In this document: in pieces, positions 48,601-55,712 of the stretch
Position numbering within the stretch: position 1 is the stretch's first letter
Layout: the number at the start of each line of letters is the position of its first letter
From: Lytechinus variegatus
Lineage: Eukaryota; Echinodermata; Echinoidea; Temnopleuroida; Toxopneustidae
DNA: 64,000 bases
Direction of reading: 5' to 3'
Assembly (NCBI RefSeq): GCF_018143015.1
Contig: NC_054750.1
Location: 4,879,501-4,943,500, forward strand
Made by a program: the position numbers and the translations under genes
Notes under the pieces: generated by a model
What the model was told of the DNA's origin: nothing
The model's input: the letters and a program-made list of their open reading frames with translations, nothing else
Databases searched by the model: none

Positions 48601-49467
48601 AACTTGGCCTTTGCTGATTTTCTGATGGGTGTGTACATGGTGACAATTGCTTCTGTTGATATTTTTTACGGCAAGTGGTACTTCCTTTCGGCACCAATCT
48701 GGCGTGAGTCTCAGCTCTGCCGATGGGCAGGGTTTGTGGCCTTGCTTTCAAGTGAAAGCTCTGTCTTCTTGCTTGCTCTCATCACCGTAGATCGCTTCAT
48801 CTGCATCATATTTCCCTTCGGAACAGTCCGTTTCCGGTCTACATCAGCTCGGATGGGAGTTGGAATGGTGTGGAGTCTATCATTTACTCTCAGCCTGGCG
48901 CCACTCCTCACTGGCCTGTACAATTCGGACTTCTATGGTCTCTCAGATGTGTGCGTTGGGTTACCTTTCAATACATACACAGAAAGAAAGGGCCGCATCG
49001 TCTACTCATCACGCGACAACATTTACCAGTTCATCGCTGATGAGGAGACCGAACAACGTCCTTACTGGCTGTACTCTATCGCTCTTTTCCTAGGTGTTAA
49101 TTTCATTCTTCTAATCCTCATCTTCTTTTGCTACTTGTTGATCTTTCTCCAAGTACGAAGGTCGGCCAAGATCACTGGATCAGAGAGAATGAAGCGAGAG
49201 ATGCGCATGACCATTAAGATGGCGCTGATCGTCGGTACCGATTTTTGTTGTTGGATGCCAGTCATCATCATGGGAATCTTGTCTCAGACAGGACTGATCG
49301 ACCTACCGGTATCCCTGTATGCATGGGTGGTGGTTTTTGTCTTACCGATTAACTCCACTGTAAACCCATACCTGTATTCATTGGTCGCTCTGTGCTCGCA
49401 CAGGAAGAAGGATGATTTTCCGATGACAGGGCTCAGTGTGAACGCTATATCAAAAATTCATCACTAA
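25438..49467 (+). CDS. Gene 2: complete type C LGR (relaxin receptor/GRL101-like GPCR), 21 exons
   Basis: Paralogue of gene 1. Predicted order: signal peptide (residues ~1-21), atypical LDLa (~22-54), canonical LDLa (~55-94), LRR N-cap (~95-132), seventeen LRRs (~133-539), hinge and 7TM domain (~540-903). All junctions use GT-AG. The first three introns are phase 1 and the LRR introns are phase 2. Exon lengths sum to 2,712 nt, exactly 904 codons including the stop. Human RXFP1 has one LDLa and ten LRRs, so this ectodomain is longer. The likely role is a cell-surface receptor for a relaxin-like or other peptide, signalling through G proteins. Ligand is unknown. An AATAAA at 49961-49966, 494 bp after the stop, is a possible polyadenylation signal. 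Exon 1 is the least certain part. Confidence 0.85.
26072..26170 (+). CDS. Gene 2 exon 2: atypical LDLa module
   Basis: 99-bp phase 1-1 exon, TTAATAG acceptor and GTAAGT donor. It encodes [16 protein letters not shown] followed by [15 protein letters not shown]. The second half matches the calcium-binding end of an LDLa module (CDG..xC..GxDE..C). Only four cysteines are visible instead of six, and the usual second and third cysteines are missing. No upstream exon supplying them was seen. The fold may therefore be reduced or degenerate. Confidence 0.75.
26958..27059. repeat. Inverted repeat in gene 2 intron
   Basis: GTTTCCAGTGCATCGGTAGG is mirrored by CCAACTGATGCACTGGGCAAAC at the right end, with mismatches. 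About 102 bp. A LINE-like tail (TTTTATGTCATTTTATGTAA ... ATAAATAAAATAAATAG) follows to about 27190. Confidence 0.55.
27378..27500. repeat. ACT/GCT trinucleotide repeats
   Basis: Runs of (ACT)n, (TTC)n and (GCT)n in the intron between the two LDLa exons. Confidence 0.85.
27702..27821 (+). CDS. Gene 2 exon 3: canonical LDLa module
   Basis: 120-bp phase 1-1 exon, TTTTAAAG acceptor and GTGAGA donor. It encodes a complete LDL-receptor class A module with six cysteines: CPSEYVRC, then [14 protein letters not shown], then [15 protein letters not shown]. The acidic cluster (D/E in QEDC and GSDE) is the usual calcium site. In RXFP1/2 the LDLa module is needed for receptor activation. Confidence 0.9.
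28505..28565. repeat. GT and TA microsatellites
   Basis: (GT)n near 28508-28524 and (AT)n near 28553-28566 in the gene 2 intron. Confidence 0.8.
28957..29071 (+). CDS. Gene 2 exon 4: LRR N-terminal cap
   Basis: 115-bp exon, TTACAG acceptor and GTGAGT donor. It switches phase from 1 to 2. It encodes [19 protein letters not shown] and onward. The CPxxCxC pattern plus a later Cys is typical of an LRRNT cap. It ends at the first Leu of the LRR run (ALREL). Confidence 0.88.
29520..29594 (+). CDS. Gene 2 LRR exon 1 (75 bp)
   Basis: 75-bp phase-2 exon, TTTCTAG acceptor and GTAAGT donor. Encodes [18 protein letters not shown] and onward, a slightly irregular 25-residue first repeat. Confidence 0.8.
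30280..30351 (+). CDS. Gene 2 LRR exon 2
   Basis: 72-bp phase-2 exon, CTTTCAG acceptor and GTAAGT donor. Encodes [18 protein letters not shown] and onward. It lacks the usual Asn of the LRR core and is one of the more diverged repeats. Confidence 0.8.
30482..30691. repeat. GATT tetranucleotide array
   Basis: About 200 bp of (GATT)n with a few variants (GATC, GAGT, GGTT). It lies exactly at the 3' end of the minus-strand LINE fragment and is probably its expanded AATC tail. Confidence 0.92.
30692..31690 (-). mobile_element. 5'-truncated CR1/L2-like LINE, reverse transcriptase C-terminal part
   Basis: A 174-residue minus-strand open frame at 31112-31636 contains [20 protein letters not shown], then [15 protein letters not shown], then [20 protein letters not shown] and an [12 protein letters not shown]-like segment. 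This is the layout just after the polymerase core in Jockey/CR1/L2-clade LINEs. Catalytic motifs and the endonuclease are absent, so the copy is 5'-truncated. The 3' untranslated part runs to the GATT array. It sits antisense in a gene 2 intron. Confidence 0.8.
31761..31832 (+). CDS. Gene 2 LRR exon 3
   Basis: 72-bp phase-2 exon, TTTTTACAG acceptor and GTAAGT donor. Encodes [18 protein letters not shown] and onward. The preceding intron carries the LINE fragment and GATT array. Confidence 0.87.
32628..32693 (+). CDS. Gene 2 LRR exon 4 (66 bp, weak donor)
   Basis: 66-bp phase-2 exon after TTTTTCCAG. Encodes [19 protein letters not shown] and onward. The donor is GTACGA, weaker than the GTAAGT/GTGAGT used elsewhere, so the exon may be inefficiently spliced or skipped. 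Skipping it would keep the frame. Confidence 0.78.
32926..32948. repeat. AT microsatellite
   Basis: Short (AT)n run in the gene 2 intron. Confidence 0.85.
33356..33427 (+). CDS. Gene 2 LRR exon 5
   Basis: 72-bp phase-2 exon, GTTACAG acceptor and GTATGT donor. Encodes [17 protein letters not shown] and onward. Confidence 0.86.
33941..34012 (+). CDS. Gene 2 LRR exon 6
   Basis: 72-bp phase-2 exon, CCCATAG acceptor and GTAAGT donor. Encodes [18 protein letters not shown] and onward, with a potential N-glycosylation site (NWT). Confidence 0.87.
34515..34586 (+). CDS. Gene 2 LRR exon 7
   Basis: 72-bp phase-2 exon, CCCATCAG acceptor and GTAAGT donor. Encodes [18 protein letters not shown] and onward. 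Confidence 0.87.
34928..34999 (+). CDS. Gene 2 LRR exon 8
   Basis: 72-bp phase-2 exon, TTCGTAG acceptor and GTAAGT donor. Encodes [18 protein letters not shown] and onward. Confidence 0.87.
36116..36187 (+). CDS. Gene 2 LRR exon 9
   Basis: 72-bp phase-2 exon, ATCCCAG acceptor and GTAAGT donor. Encodes [18 protein letters not shown] and onward. Confidence 0.86.
36590..36661 (+). CDS. Gene 2 LRR exon 10
   Basis: 72-bp phase-2 exon, TCGTTAG acceptor and GTAAGT donor. Encodes [18 protein letters not shown] and onward. Confidence 0.86.
38001..38072 (+). CDS. Gene 2 LRR exon 11
   Basis: 72-bp phase-2 exon, CTGAAAG acceptor and GTGAGT donor. Encodes [18 protein letters not shown] and onward. The following intron starts within ~15 bases of a SINE insertion. 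Confidence 0.85.
38085..38385 (-). mobile_element. tRNA-derived SINE
   Basis: On the minus strand the head has an A-box-like TGGCCCAGTGA (38357-38367) and a B box GGTTCGAATCT (38313-38323), then a body with TTCAGCAAGAGATTTATCCA, CACCCGGTAGGATT, and a tail with GGCGCTATATAAAAGCCC and (ATT)n. The body resembles the conserved central domain found in widely distributed deuterostome SINEs, but this was not tested. Inserted in a gene 2 intron. Confidence 0.8.
39736..39807 (+). CDS. Gene 2 LRR exon 12
   Basis: 72-bp phase-2 exon, AATACAG acceptor and GTGAGT donor. Encodes [18 protein letters not shown] and onward. Confidence 0.86.
41149..41343. mobile_element. MITE with GGCGGYGGAA ends
   Basis: Left end ATAGGCGGTGGAAACAGGGG and right end TTCCGCCGCCAAT form an inverted pair. 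The interior has three C-run/poly-T modules with TGCTTGTCA phrases. About 195 bp, in a gene 2 intron. Confidence 0.65.
41507..41578 (+). CDS. Gene 2 LRR exon 13
   Basis: 72-bp phase-2 exon, ACTTCAG acceptor and GTGAGT donor. Encodes [18 protein letters not shown] and onward. An inverted-repeat element starts about 50 bases into the next intron. Confidence 0.87.
41624..42244. mobile_element. ~0.6-kb element with perfect 17-bp inverted repeats
   Basis: GTCCAAACTTCGCGGAC at 41634-41650 and its exact reverse complement at 42216-42232. A TA flanks each side, which would fit Tc1/mariner-type insertion, but the TIR ends are not fully resolved. Two short minus-strand open frames inside show no recognisable transposase. 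Gene 2 intron. Confidence 0.75.
43557..43628 (+). CDS. Gene 2 LRR exon 14
   Basis: 72-bp phase-2 exon, TTTTTAG acceptor and GTAAGT donor. Encodes [18 protein letters not shown] and onward. Confidence 0.87.
44515..44745. repeat. Repeat with ACACCGGTGT-like motifs
   Basis: Repeated short motifs such as ACACCGGTGT, TTTACACCTATAGGTGTTAT and AACACCTCAGGGTGTGG, each partly palindromic, ending in TTTTTACAGTGCATG. Probably a degenerate foldback element. Non-coding. Confidence 0.5.
44934..45005 (+). CDS. Gene 2 LRR exon 15
   Basis: 72-bp phase-2 exon, ATCATAG acceptor and GTAAGT donor. Encodes [18 protein letters not shown] and onward. It corresponds to gene 1 exon 10492. Confidence 0.85.
45135..45262. 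repeat. Short AAACGGCTAYAAAAGGGC direct repeats
   Basis: Three to four imperfect copies of an AAAACGGCTACAAAGGGC-like unit in a gene 2 intron. Confidence 0.6.
45661..45732 (+). CDS. Gene 2 LRR exon 16
   Basis: 72-bp phase-2 exon, TTTTTTCAG acceptor and GTAAGT donor. Encodes [18 protein letters not shown] and onward. It corresponds to gene 1 exon 11065. Confidence 0.88.
46227..46298 (+). CDS. Gene 2 LRR exon 17
   Basis: 72-bp phase-2 exon, TTTTCAG acceptor and GTAAGT donor. Encodes [18 protein letters not shown] and onward. It corresponds to gene 1 exon 11779, and is the last LRR before the membrane domain. Confidence 0.87.
47763..47850 (+). repeat. tRNA-like SINE head, degenerate
   Basis: GTGACTGAGTGGAAAGGTTT resembles an A box, and CCGCAAGGTCCGGGGTCCTA resembles the arm leading to a B box, which is degraded. 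Not a functional tRNA gene. It lies in the intron before the gene 2 7TM exon. Confidence 0.5.
48066..48226. mobile_element. 161-bp MITE with 15-bp perfect inverted repeats
   Basis: CAGGGGCCGCGGAAC at the left and GTTCCGCGGCCCCTG at the right. The CAG..CTG ends suggest hAT, but no 8-bp duplication is visible. It ends about 150 bases before the gene 2 7TM exon. Confidence 0.8.
48375..49467 (+). CDS. Gene 2 terminal exon: hinge, 7TM domain and C-tail
   Basis: A single exon after ACTTTCAG encodes STDDYRLCC, a hinge, seven helices and a short tail ending in TAA. Landmarks: GNFVVIF in TM1, [10 protein letters not shown] in TM2, VDRF for DRY after TM3, CCWMP in TM6, [10 protein letters not shown] in TM7. 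The paired Cys before TM3 (SQLCRW) and in ECL2 (SDVCVG) are present. The protein is closely similar to gene 1 throughout, with the largest differences in TM4-ECL2 and in the C-tail. Confidence 0.93.
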
Positions 49468-51100
49468 GTTTTAGGATATCTTCTATAGGAAATCAGATAC
49501 TTGTCGACTGATATTAAGTAAGATTGGCAACATTAGATAACGGGACACATCAATAACATAATGAGCTTCAGTCATATTACAGACAAGACCTCTATTTAGT
49601 GTTTAGAGGATGGATATACATGCCCACCTGTATCTTCAATGAATAAGCTAAGAACTGACTGTATTTGTTCGACAATGATGAGCAATCGCAAGGACCCATC
49701 GCAAGGACCCATCTTTCCAGATCTTATTATTGAATTATTTCCTTGATTTTTTTTCGAAATGTGAGATTGTGATAAACTTGTGTGAAACTTTGGGGAAAAA
49801 ATTCCAGCCCAAAATTCACCTCTTGATAAACAATGGACAGAATAGGTAATAGCTAAAGTTAATTAAGAACCTACTTATCGCGATTGGGTCATTATGATGT
49901 GCCACTACATTTATCAGAGCAGGAAATACCTTTCAAACCTAAACCCAAAATGCGCCTTCTAATAAAGAGTTTACAAATAGGTAATAGCTTTCATGAATTG
50001 TGAACCTACTTACTGCAATATGCAAAACAATTTCATTCAGTACAATTAGCTTGTGCATGTAGATTGATTCTTCATATGGGAAAAAGGTAAAAATACCCCC
50101 CCCAAAAAAAAAAAAAAAAAACTCTGGGCCATGCAACATAAAATACAATGTACTATATGCCTTGTTTACATTTTGTTACGATTATCTTACCATGGATTTC
50201 TATTTTACAATTTGTTGTGGCAATGTAGATGGCTACGAGCTCCGATTTTCAAGTGTACATTATTTACGGCCATCTTACGACTTCTGGTGTAAGGCACTGT
50301 ACATAGAGGTCCAAAGAAAAAGCCATACACAGACACAACGGATCTCGTACGACCCTGCGCTGATCGTAGGATGACATTTCAATGTGTTATATCCTATGCC
50401 TAATCGTACGATAACCCTTTGTATATTGTACGATTCGCCTGTGCTAATCATTTGATGACCCTGTGCTGTTCCATATCACACCCCTACAATGTAATTATTA
50501 AAGAGCCAATGTCCTTCACTGTTAAAAAAAACAAATTTACAGAAAAACAATTGCAGAAAGCATTAACAGAATCATTCTGTAAATTCACAAAACATGAATT
50601 TTTCTACAATTTAACGGAACAGGTCTGTTTAAAAGGGAGAAAAGGGTGTTCTATTTCATAAAATTTGTAAGTTTTCATACACCAAATACCAATTTCCGTG
50701 TAATTGTACATGATATAATGTAAGATTATGCAATCTGGTAATATTGTTCTCTGCTGCAGGAACTTCATTCATTTTAAGGATACATTTCTAACAGTGTTCG
50801 ATTTATAAAAATTGTGTATAATTCTTCTCAATTTCTTCTATAATTTCTTTTATAATTTCCTATAAAGCGCCTTGAGCACTACAGAGTGGATTTGGCGCGA
50901 TATAAGTCTAATTATTATTATTATTATAACTCCGCTCTACTCAATCGTAGACCGTACGATGATCACGAATCCGTATAAAATTCTTAAGGTCATCGTACGA
51001 TTAGCAGGATGTTTTCACACCTGAGAGAACCCAAAAATTATCGTAGACCAAATGTTCGTTCCGAATTGCTTTTTGGAGCTGCCGTGGCTTCCAAATAGAC
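49468..51100. other. Downstream of gene 2: 3' UTR and repeat debris
   Basis: Includes a partial direct repeat (around 49840-49890 and 49970-50020, sharing ATAGGTAATAGCT and GAACCTACTTA), a poly-A run at 50103-50120, repeated TCGTACGATGA-like motifs between 50335 and 51005, and a SINE/LINE-like tail at ~50870-50930 (AAAGCGCCTTGAGCAC ... then ATT repeats). No gene seen. Confidence 0.5.
49961..49966 (+). promoter_or_regulatory. Possible polyadenylation signal of gene 2
   Basis: AATAAA 494 bp after the gene 2 stop. Hexamers like this are common in AT-rich DNA, so this is only a candidate. Confidence 0.35.
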
Positions 51101-51473
51101 CAGTTCGTAGTTGCTTCTGGACAATTTGGTCAAATGACCTTTCATTTATTTTCATAATGATAGGCAGATTTCAAAGCAAGATATTACGTAAGCTTGTCTT
51201 GCATAGCAGGATGAAGAAATTGAATAGACCAGGTGACTAGAATAGCACACCAATGAACACTTTATAAAGGTATTTGTTGCATTCCTACTTTGAATGCATA
51301 CCACAGTATGTATATGAATACCACTATTCAAAAGAATATATGAATAATCAAGACATCAAAGTTGGTGCCAATCTCATTAGATTTTAAACCACAATGTCAC
51401 TTGAGTACAAATGACCTTCCTCTGATCATGCGTAGAATCTTTTGATCATGCGCAGAAAGGAACTACGAACTGG
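51101..51473. mobile_element. MITE with CAGTTCGTAGTT ends
   Basis: CAGTTCGTAGTTGCTTCTG at the left and CAGAAAGGAACTACGAACTG at the right are inverted copies. The outer 12 bases are perfect. About 373 bp and non-coding. No clear target duplication. Confidence 0.75.
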
Positions 51474-52140
51474 CTTATTCTTCCCACTTTGGGAAAAGGA
51501 AGTATAGTAATTGCCCTCGATCCATATAATCAGTGTCAGATTTCCAATAATATTCATACACATTTGTTAATCAGCAGTATCAAATTACAAAAAATTTTAA
51601 TGGGTTGGGTAGAATGAATATTTGTTTGCCTTCCTGCTTATATGCTCTTGACGACTGTATAGCAATGCATAGCAATTGTAACTTTGTATGGTGCGCCCCG
51701 AAAAATAAAAAGTGATGGCATGTACACGAATGATTAAAATCGGTACCCAACTCATAACTTGACAAATGGAAAGTTGCTTTTAAAGATGAATAGAAAATTC
51801 AGAGAAGCCTGTACCGCAGCTTGTGGTGAACTAAGTCGAAGAAACTACAGTATACGAATATTAGAAATCAGTATGCCTATGAAGATTTCAAATTGGCAAC
51901 ATGCTGAAACCGTGGACAAGTGGTGGACATGATGCAAGGTCTCCCATTTGCTTCAATGAAAGAAATGACTAAAATGTCAAATTTTACAGAGAACGTTATT
52001 TTCTTTAAATTGAAATCATTTGTAGTGATGTTATATTCACATTTCTATCAAATGATGTTATAATGAATCCTTAAAATCATGACTTATAAAAGAACATAAC
52101 AATGGAGGAGTCATCACTTGTCACAGTCTATCAACCCAGT

Positions 52141-52990
52141 CAGGGGCGGCGAAACGTATCTTCGTTTGGGGGGGGCAAACCAAAAAAAGACATATATACA
52201 TATGTTAAATGGTCATTTGGGTGCAACGGATAATTTCAACATGAGATTATCATGTTCTTAAGGTAGTTGTGTGTTTTGTAGTAATAAAGTTGAGCAGAGC
52301 CATTTTGAATTGATTTCTGATTGAAATAATATGTACTTATGCTCATCCTAGAGTGAGCGTATTGAGCGACTCAGAAAAAATCAAATCTGAAGTTGTAAAA
52401 CTCGCTTTTGGTCATTTATTTTGGTGTTAATTCCAGTTAAAAGGGCATCCTTGCGAGGTGTTGCAAGCGCGAATCACGGGTTCAAACTTTTAAACTTTTC
52501 ATGTAATAAGATAGAAAAATTAAACATTCCAAGAAGTTTCTGTAATTATGAGAAATATGTGTCTAACTAAAGAACTAACGCGAGTGCGAAGCACGAGCTG
52601 AAATTTTAATATACTGACCAGAAAAGTTATGTTAAGGACTGCATTTAGTGACTTATTAATAGGATAAACATCTCACCAATCGAATAATGCGAGCGCAAAG
52701 CGTGAGCTGAAAATTTTTGATATTCCAACCTGAAAACTGGATATTCTAAGCACTCTTTGTAACCATTTGTAACCAGCAACAGAATGAGTACCTTACAAAA
52801 CAACTGATACGAGCGCGAAGCGCGAGCCAAAAAAATGTGATTTTCTAGCATAGAATGCATTATGTTCTACTTCAAAAAGGGTATTTCCTTTTAAATGGGG
52901 CACATTTCATTTTGGAAAACGGCACTTTTTTCTAAGGGGAATTTAAATGTCAAATGACCTCCCGCCCCCAGTTCCAACCCTCACCCTGTA
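52141..52990. repeat. GCGAAGCGCGAGC-family repeat (copy 3)
   Basis: Begins AGGGGCGGCGAAACGTATCT with a G run, ends near CCCGCCCCCAGTTCCAACCC. The body aligns with 1425-2170 and 2562-3260 (shared AAAAGGGCATCCTTGCGAGG, GCGAAGCGCGAGC). Non-coding; the minus-strand open frame inside is incidental. Confidence 0.65.
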
Positions 52991-53267
52991 CCCAGTTGCC
53001 AATTAAAAATGAAAACTCTTGGTGATCTCACTTTTCGAGCAACCATAATTTCCTCATTTCTCATAAACTTGGACCGATTTATTTCAAACTTTCACCATTT
53101 TGTTTTTCATCGTGACTTTTTCTTTTATTTTTGTCTTTTTATGCAAACCTTTTTAAATACCAGTGTTCATTCCAATTTATTTTCTTTCCGATGTTGTGTG
53201 ACGTTTTGATTTATTTTGTGTGTTTGATTTTGTAGTGAATCAAGTATTACATGAAGATGATACCATA

Positions 53268-53614
53268 AGACATGGGCGAAAATCCCAGTGGGGACAGGGA
53301 GACGTGTCCCCCCTAAATAAATACATCATTTAAATCGAAATGATATATGTATTTTGGAAGAGATGATTTTACTTTTGGGGTGATAACCTTTCTTTTCTTC
53401 TTTTTTAGGGGGCTTGTCAAATTTATTTTGGTCGAAACGACCGTACATATGGGGTGTTAACCTTCTCTTTTCCTTTTTTTTTTGCTTGTCAAATTTATTT
53501 TGGTCTAAACGACCTTGCATTTTGGGTGATAACTCTTTTCTTTTTGGGGGGGGGGCTTGTCCAAATTTTAAGCCCCCGGTCCCCCTAACTTTGCGGAGAG
53601 ATTTCCGCCCTTGT
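53268..53614. mobile_element. MITE with GGGCGRAAAT ends and internal tandem
   Basis: Left end GACATGGGCGAAAATCCCAG, right end GAGATTTCCGCCCTTGTC. The interior has about three ~77-bp units containing GCTTGTCAAATTTATTTTGG and AACGACC. Non-coding. Confidence 0.65.
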
Positions 53615-54298
53615 CATAATATCAACATTCGGTACATGCATCGCTGCGTTTAGAATATAAATTATTTGGGCTTATTGTTAGGATTTGAAGTAAAACAGGC
53701 AAGAGCCAAGAAAATAACGTCCTACCGTGATACATGAATTTACTTTTAATTTGATATAAGTGGTTGAGTTCTTTTTGGGGGTGGGTGAATATTTGCAGTA
53801 GATTATATTTTTCCTATCATATATTTTAAAAATGGGTTCTGTTTGCTATATATTAAATTAACTGTAAATTTTAATTCAGAATCTTAATATTCCTTAACTA
53901 AAAGACTTGATAAATTGAAACATGACAGTACTAATTTCACGGAAGTACTGTAATACTGTGCGTCCTCGTTGATGAATAATCCTCTATCATTAAACACATT
54001 GTAAAATTGTGCATTGATCTTTCCCGTTTAAAAGAAAAAATATGTTTATCTTCCTACTTAGTCTGATGGATTTTGTCACATTTTCCAATCTTATTCAATT
54101 ATCTTTAGCAGTAAAGTCTCTGTCTCTTAGCTACGAAGTGCACTTTTTAACATGTTCAAACAAATCATAGAAAATTCATTTCCTGGATTTGATTTAGAAA
54201 TTGCTCTACCGGAGACGATGGCGCCTGACGTTGTTTTCTTGAAACAAATAGAGTACGGTTATGTTTATCTCTGGTGTCCCTTTTCAGTAATTTGACAA

Positions 54299-54445
54299 CC
54301 AGGGGAGCATTTCATGATAAAAAGATACAATCATTGATTTTAACCGAGTGTGGTTATAAGCTACTGAAATCCTTGCATCTGATTGGCTCAGAGCAAATTA
54401 TTCAGTGAAATTCACCGACAGGATGCTTCTTGGAGCACCTCTCGG
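54299..54445. mobile_element. MITE related to the one at 8590-8726
   Basis: The interior phrase TAAGCTACTGAAATCCTTGC then ATCTGATTGGCT is the reverse complement of the 8590 copy with few differences. Ends are poorly conserved. Confidence 0.55.
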
Positions 54446-54639
54446 GAAGAATTATAATCCAATTCACGACCAAGGGGCAGCCAGAATTTTCGAAATAGTG
54501 AAACTCAGATCTATGTTTCTTATTTTGCTTCGAATGCTTTAGCATTATTATATCAAGTAATAGTTTCTCTGCTCTATAACATGCTTAGATTAGAATTTAG
54601 TTTATTTATCAAATAAATAGGCCTACCCCCCAAAAAAAC

Positions 54640-55340
54640 ACACACGCACTGTTCTCACACTCTTGTAATTTGACAATCGGGGACTCATGTATCATTAATC
54701 GCTAAAGTGGGGACGTGTACATGGTGTATGACTGTACTGTCTCATGCACTCTATATTTCAAATTAATCCACTAACCGGGCTCATATTTTGAGAAAACATG
54801 AGCATACATATAGTTCGCTAAACGGGGACGCGTTGCCCTACACACACAACTTGAGTTTGATAAGTTGAATTGGATCTTTTTAGAAATAAACAGTTTGAAA
54901 TGAGAGGAGGGAAATTAATGTTTGCATGATTGGACAGGGGGCGTCCCCTATTTCAGGACGTCCCCGGTTGAAGGGTTAATGTTAAGAGAAATACTGCTAC
55001 TAACAATCACGCACACACTCACACCACCTCCTCCCCTCCCCCTCCGTCCACGCACACATACACACACACACGACAAGAAGGCAAATTGTGCGGAAACGAA
55101 ATGTTCAAGTAGAAATAACTCGACTAGTGAGTGACTGAGAGAATTATATAGGGGGAATTACCATGAGAGACAAATTAAAATGGAGCAAAAAGGTAGAGAA
55201 AGGGGGGCAGAAGAAGCGAAGGAGGGCGGGTGTTGAGCACGTCCAGTGAGAGAGATACGAGAGAGACAAGCGAATGAGAAAAATGGATATAGAAGCAAGA
55301 GAGAGAGAGTGAGTGTGTGAGGGTGTGTGTGTGTGTATAA
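54640..55340. other. CA/GA simple sequence and dispersed repeat
   Basis: 54661-54710 repeats 28751-28800. (CA)n lies near 54990-55075, and (GA)n/(GT)n near 55225-55340. This may be 5' to the possible third gene. Confidence 0.6.
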
Positions 55341-55621
55341 TCTATTGGGTTGGTGTAATACAGTGAGTAATCAGGAGAATGTATGAGTTGAAAAGGGGAA
55401 AAAAAGAGAGATAAACAAAGAGAAAGGAAAATAGCGCCGAATGACAATGATCGTCTTGGCAAGTTCGGCTCGAGACTTCTCATCGTATTTGCATATCAGA
55501 ATTCGCGAATCTAACTCGTCAGTTCGAACATTTTGTACTTATCGGTGATGGGAAATGTTTTATTTTGTCAGTCTGATGATGATTCCCCGTGAATCGAGCC
55601 GATATAATTGTAAACTTAGGA

Positions 55622-55712
55622 ATGAAGCAGTTTCTGGGATTGACTTTCATATCCACGGCAGTTGCTGTTCTTATTGGAGGAGATGATTTTCCATTTCCCG
55701 GACACAGAAAGG
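55622..55712 (+). CDS. Possible first exon of a third gene: signal peptide
   Basis: An ATG in good context (GGAATGA) opens MKQFLGLTFISTAVAVLIGG followed by DDFPFPGHRKG. This is a textbook signal-peptide profile with a short mature start. A GTAATG donor follows at phase 1. Gene 2 exon 1 has the same kind of donor (GTAATA) and the same phase, so this could be exon 1 of a third tandem receptor. No LDLa or LRR exon was found between here and the right edge, so the gene identity is open and it could encode any secreted or membrane protein. Confidence 0.4.
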
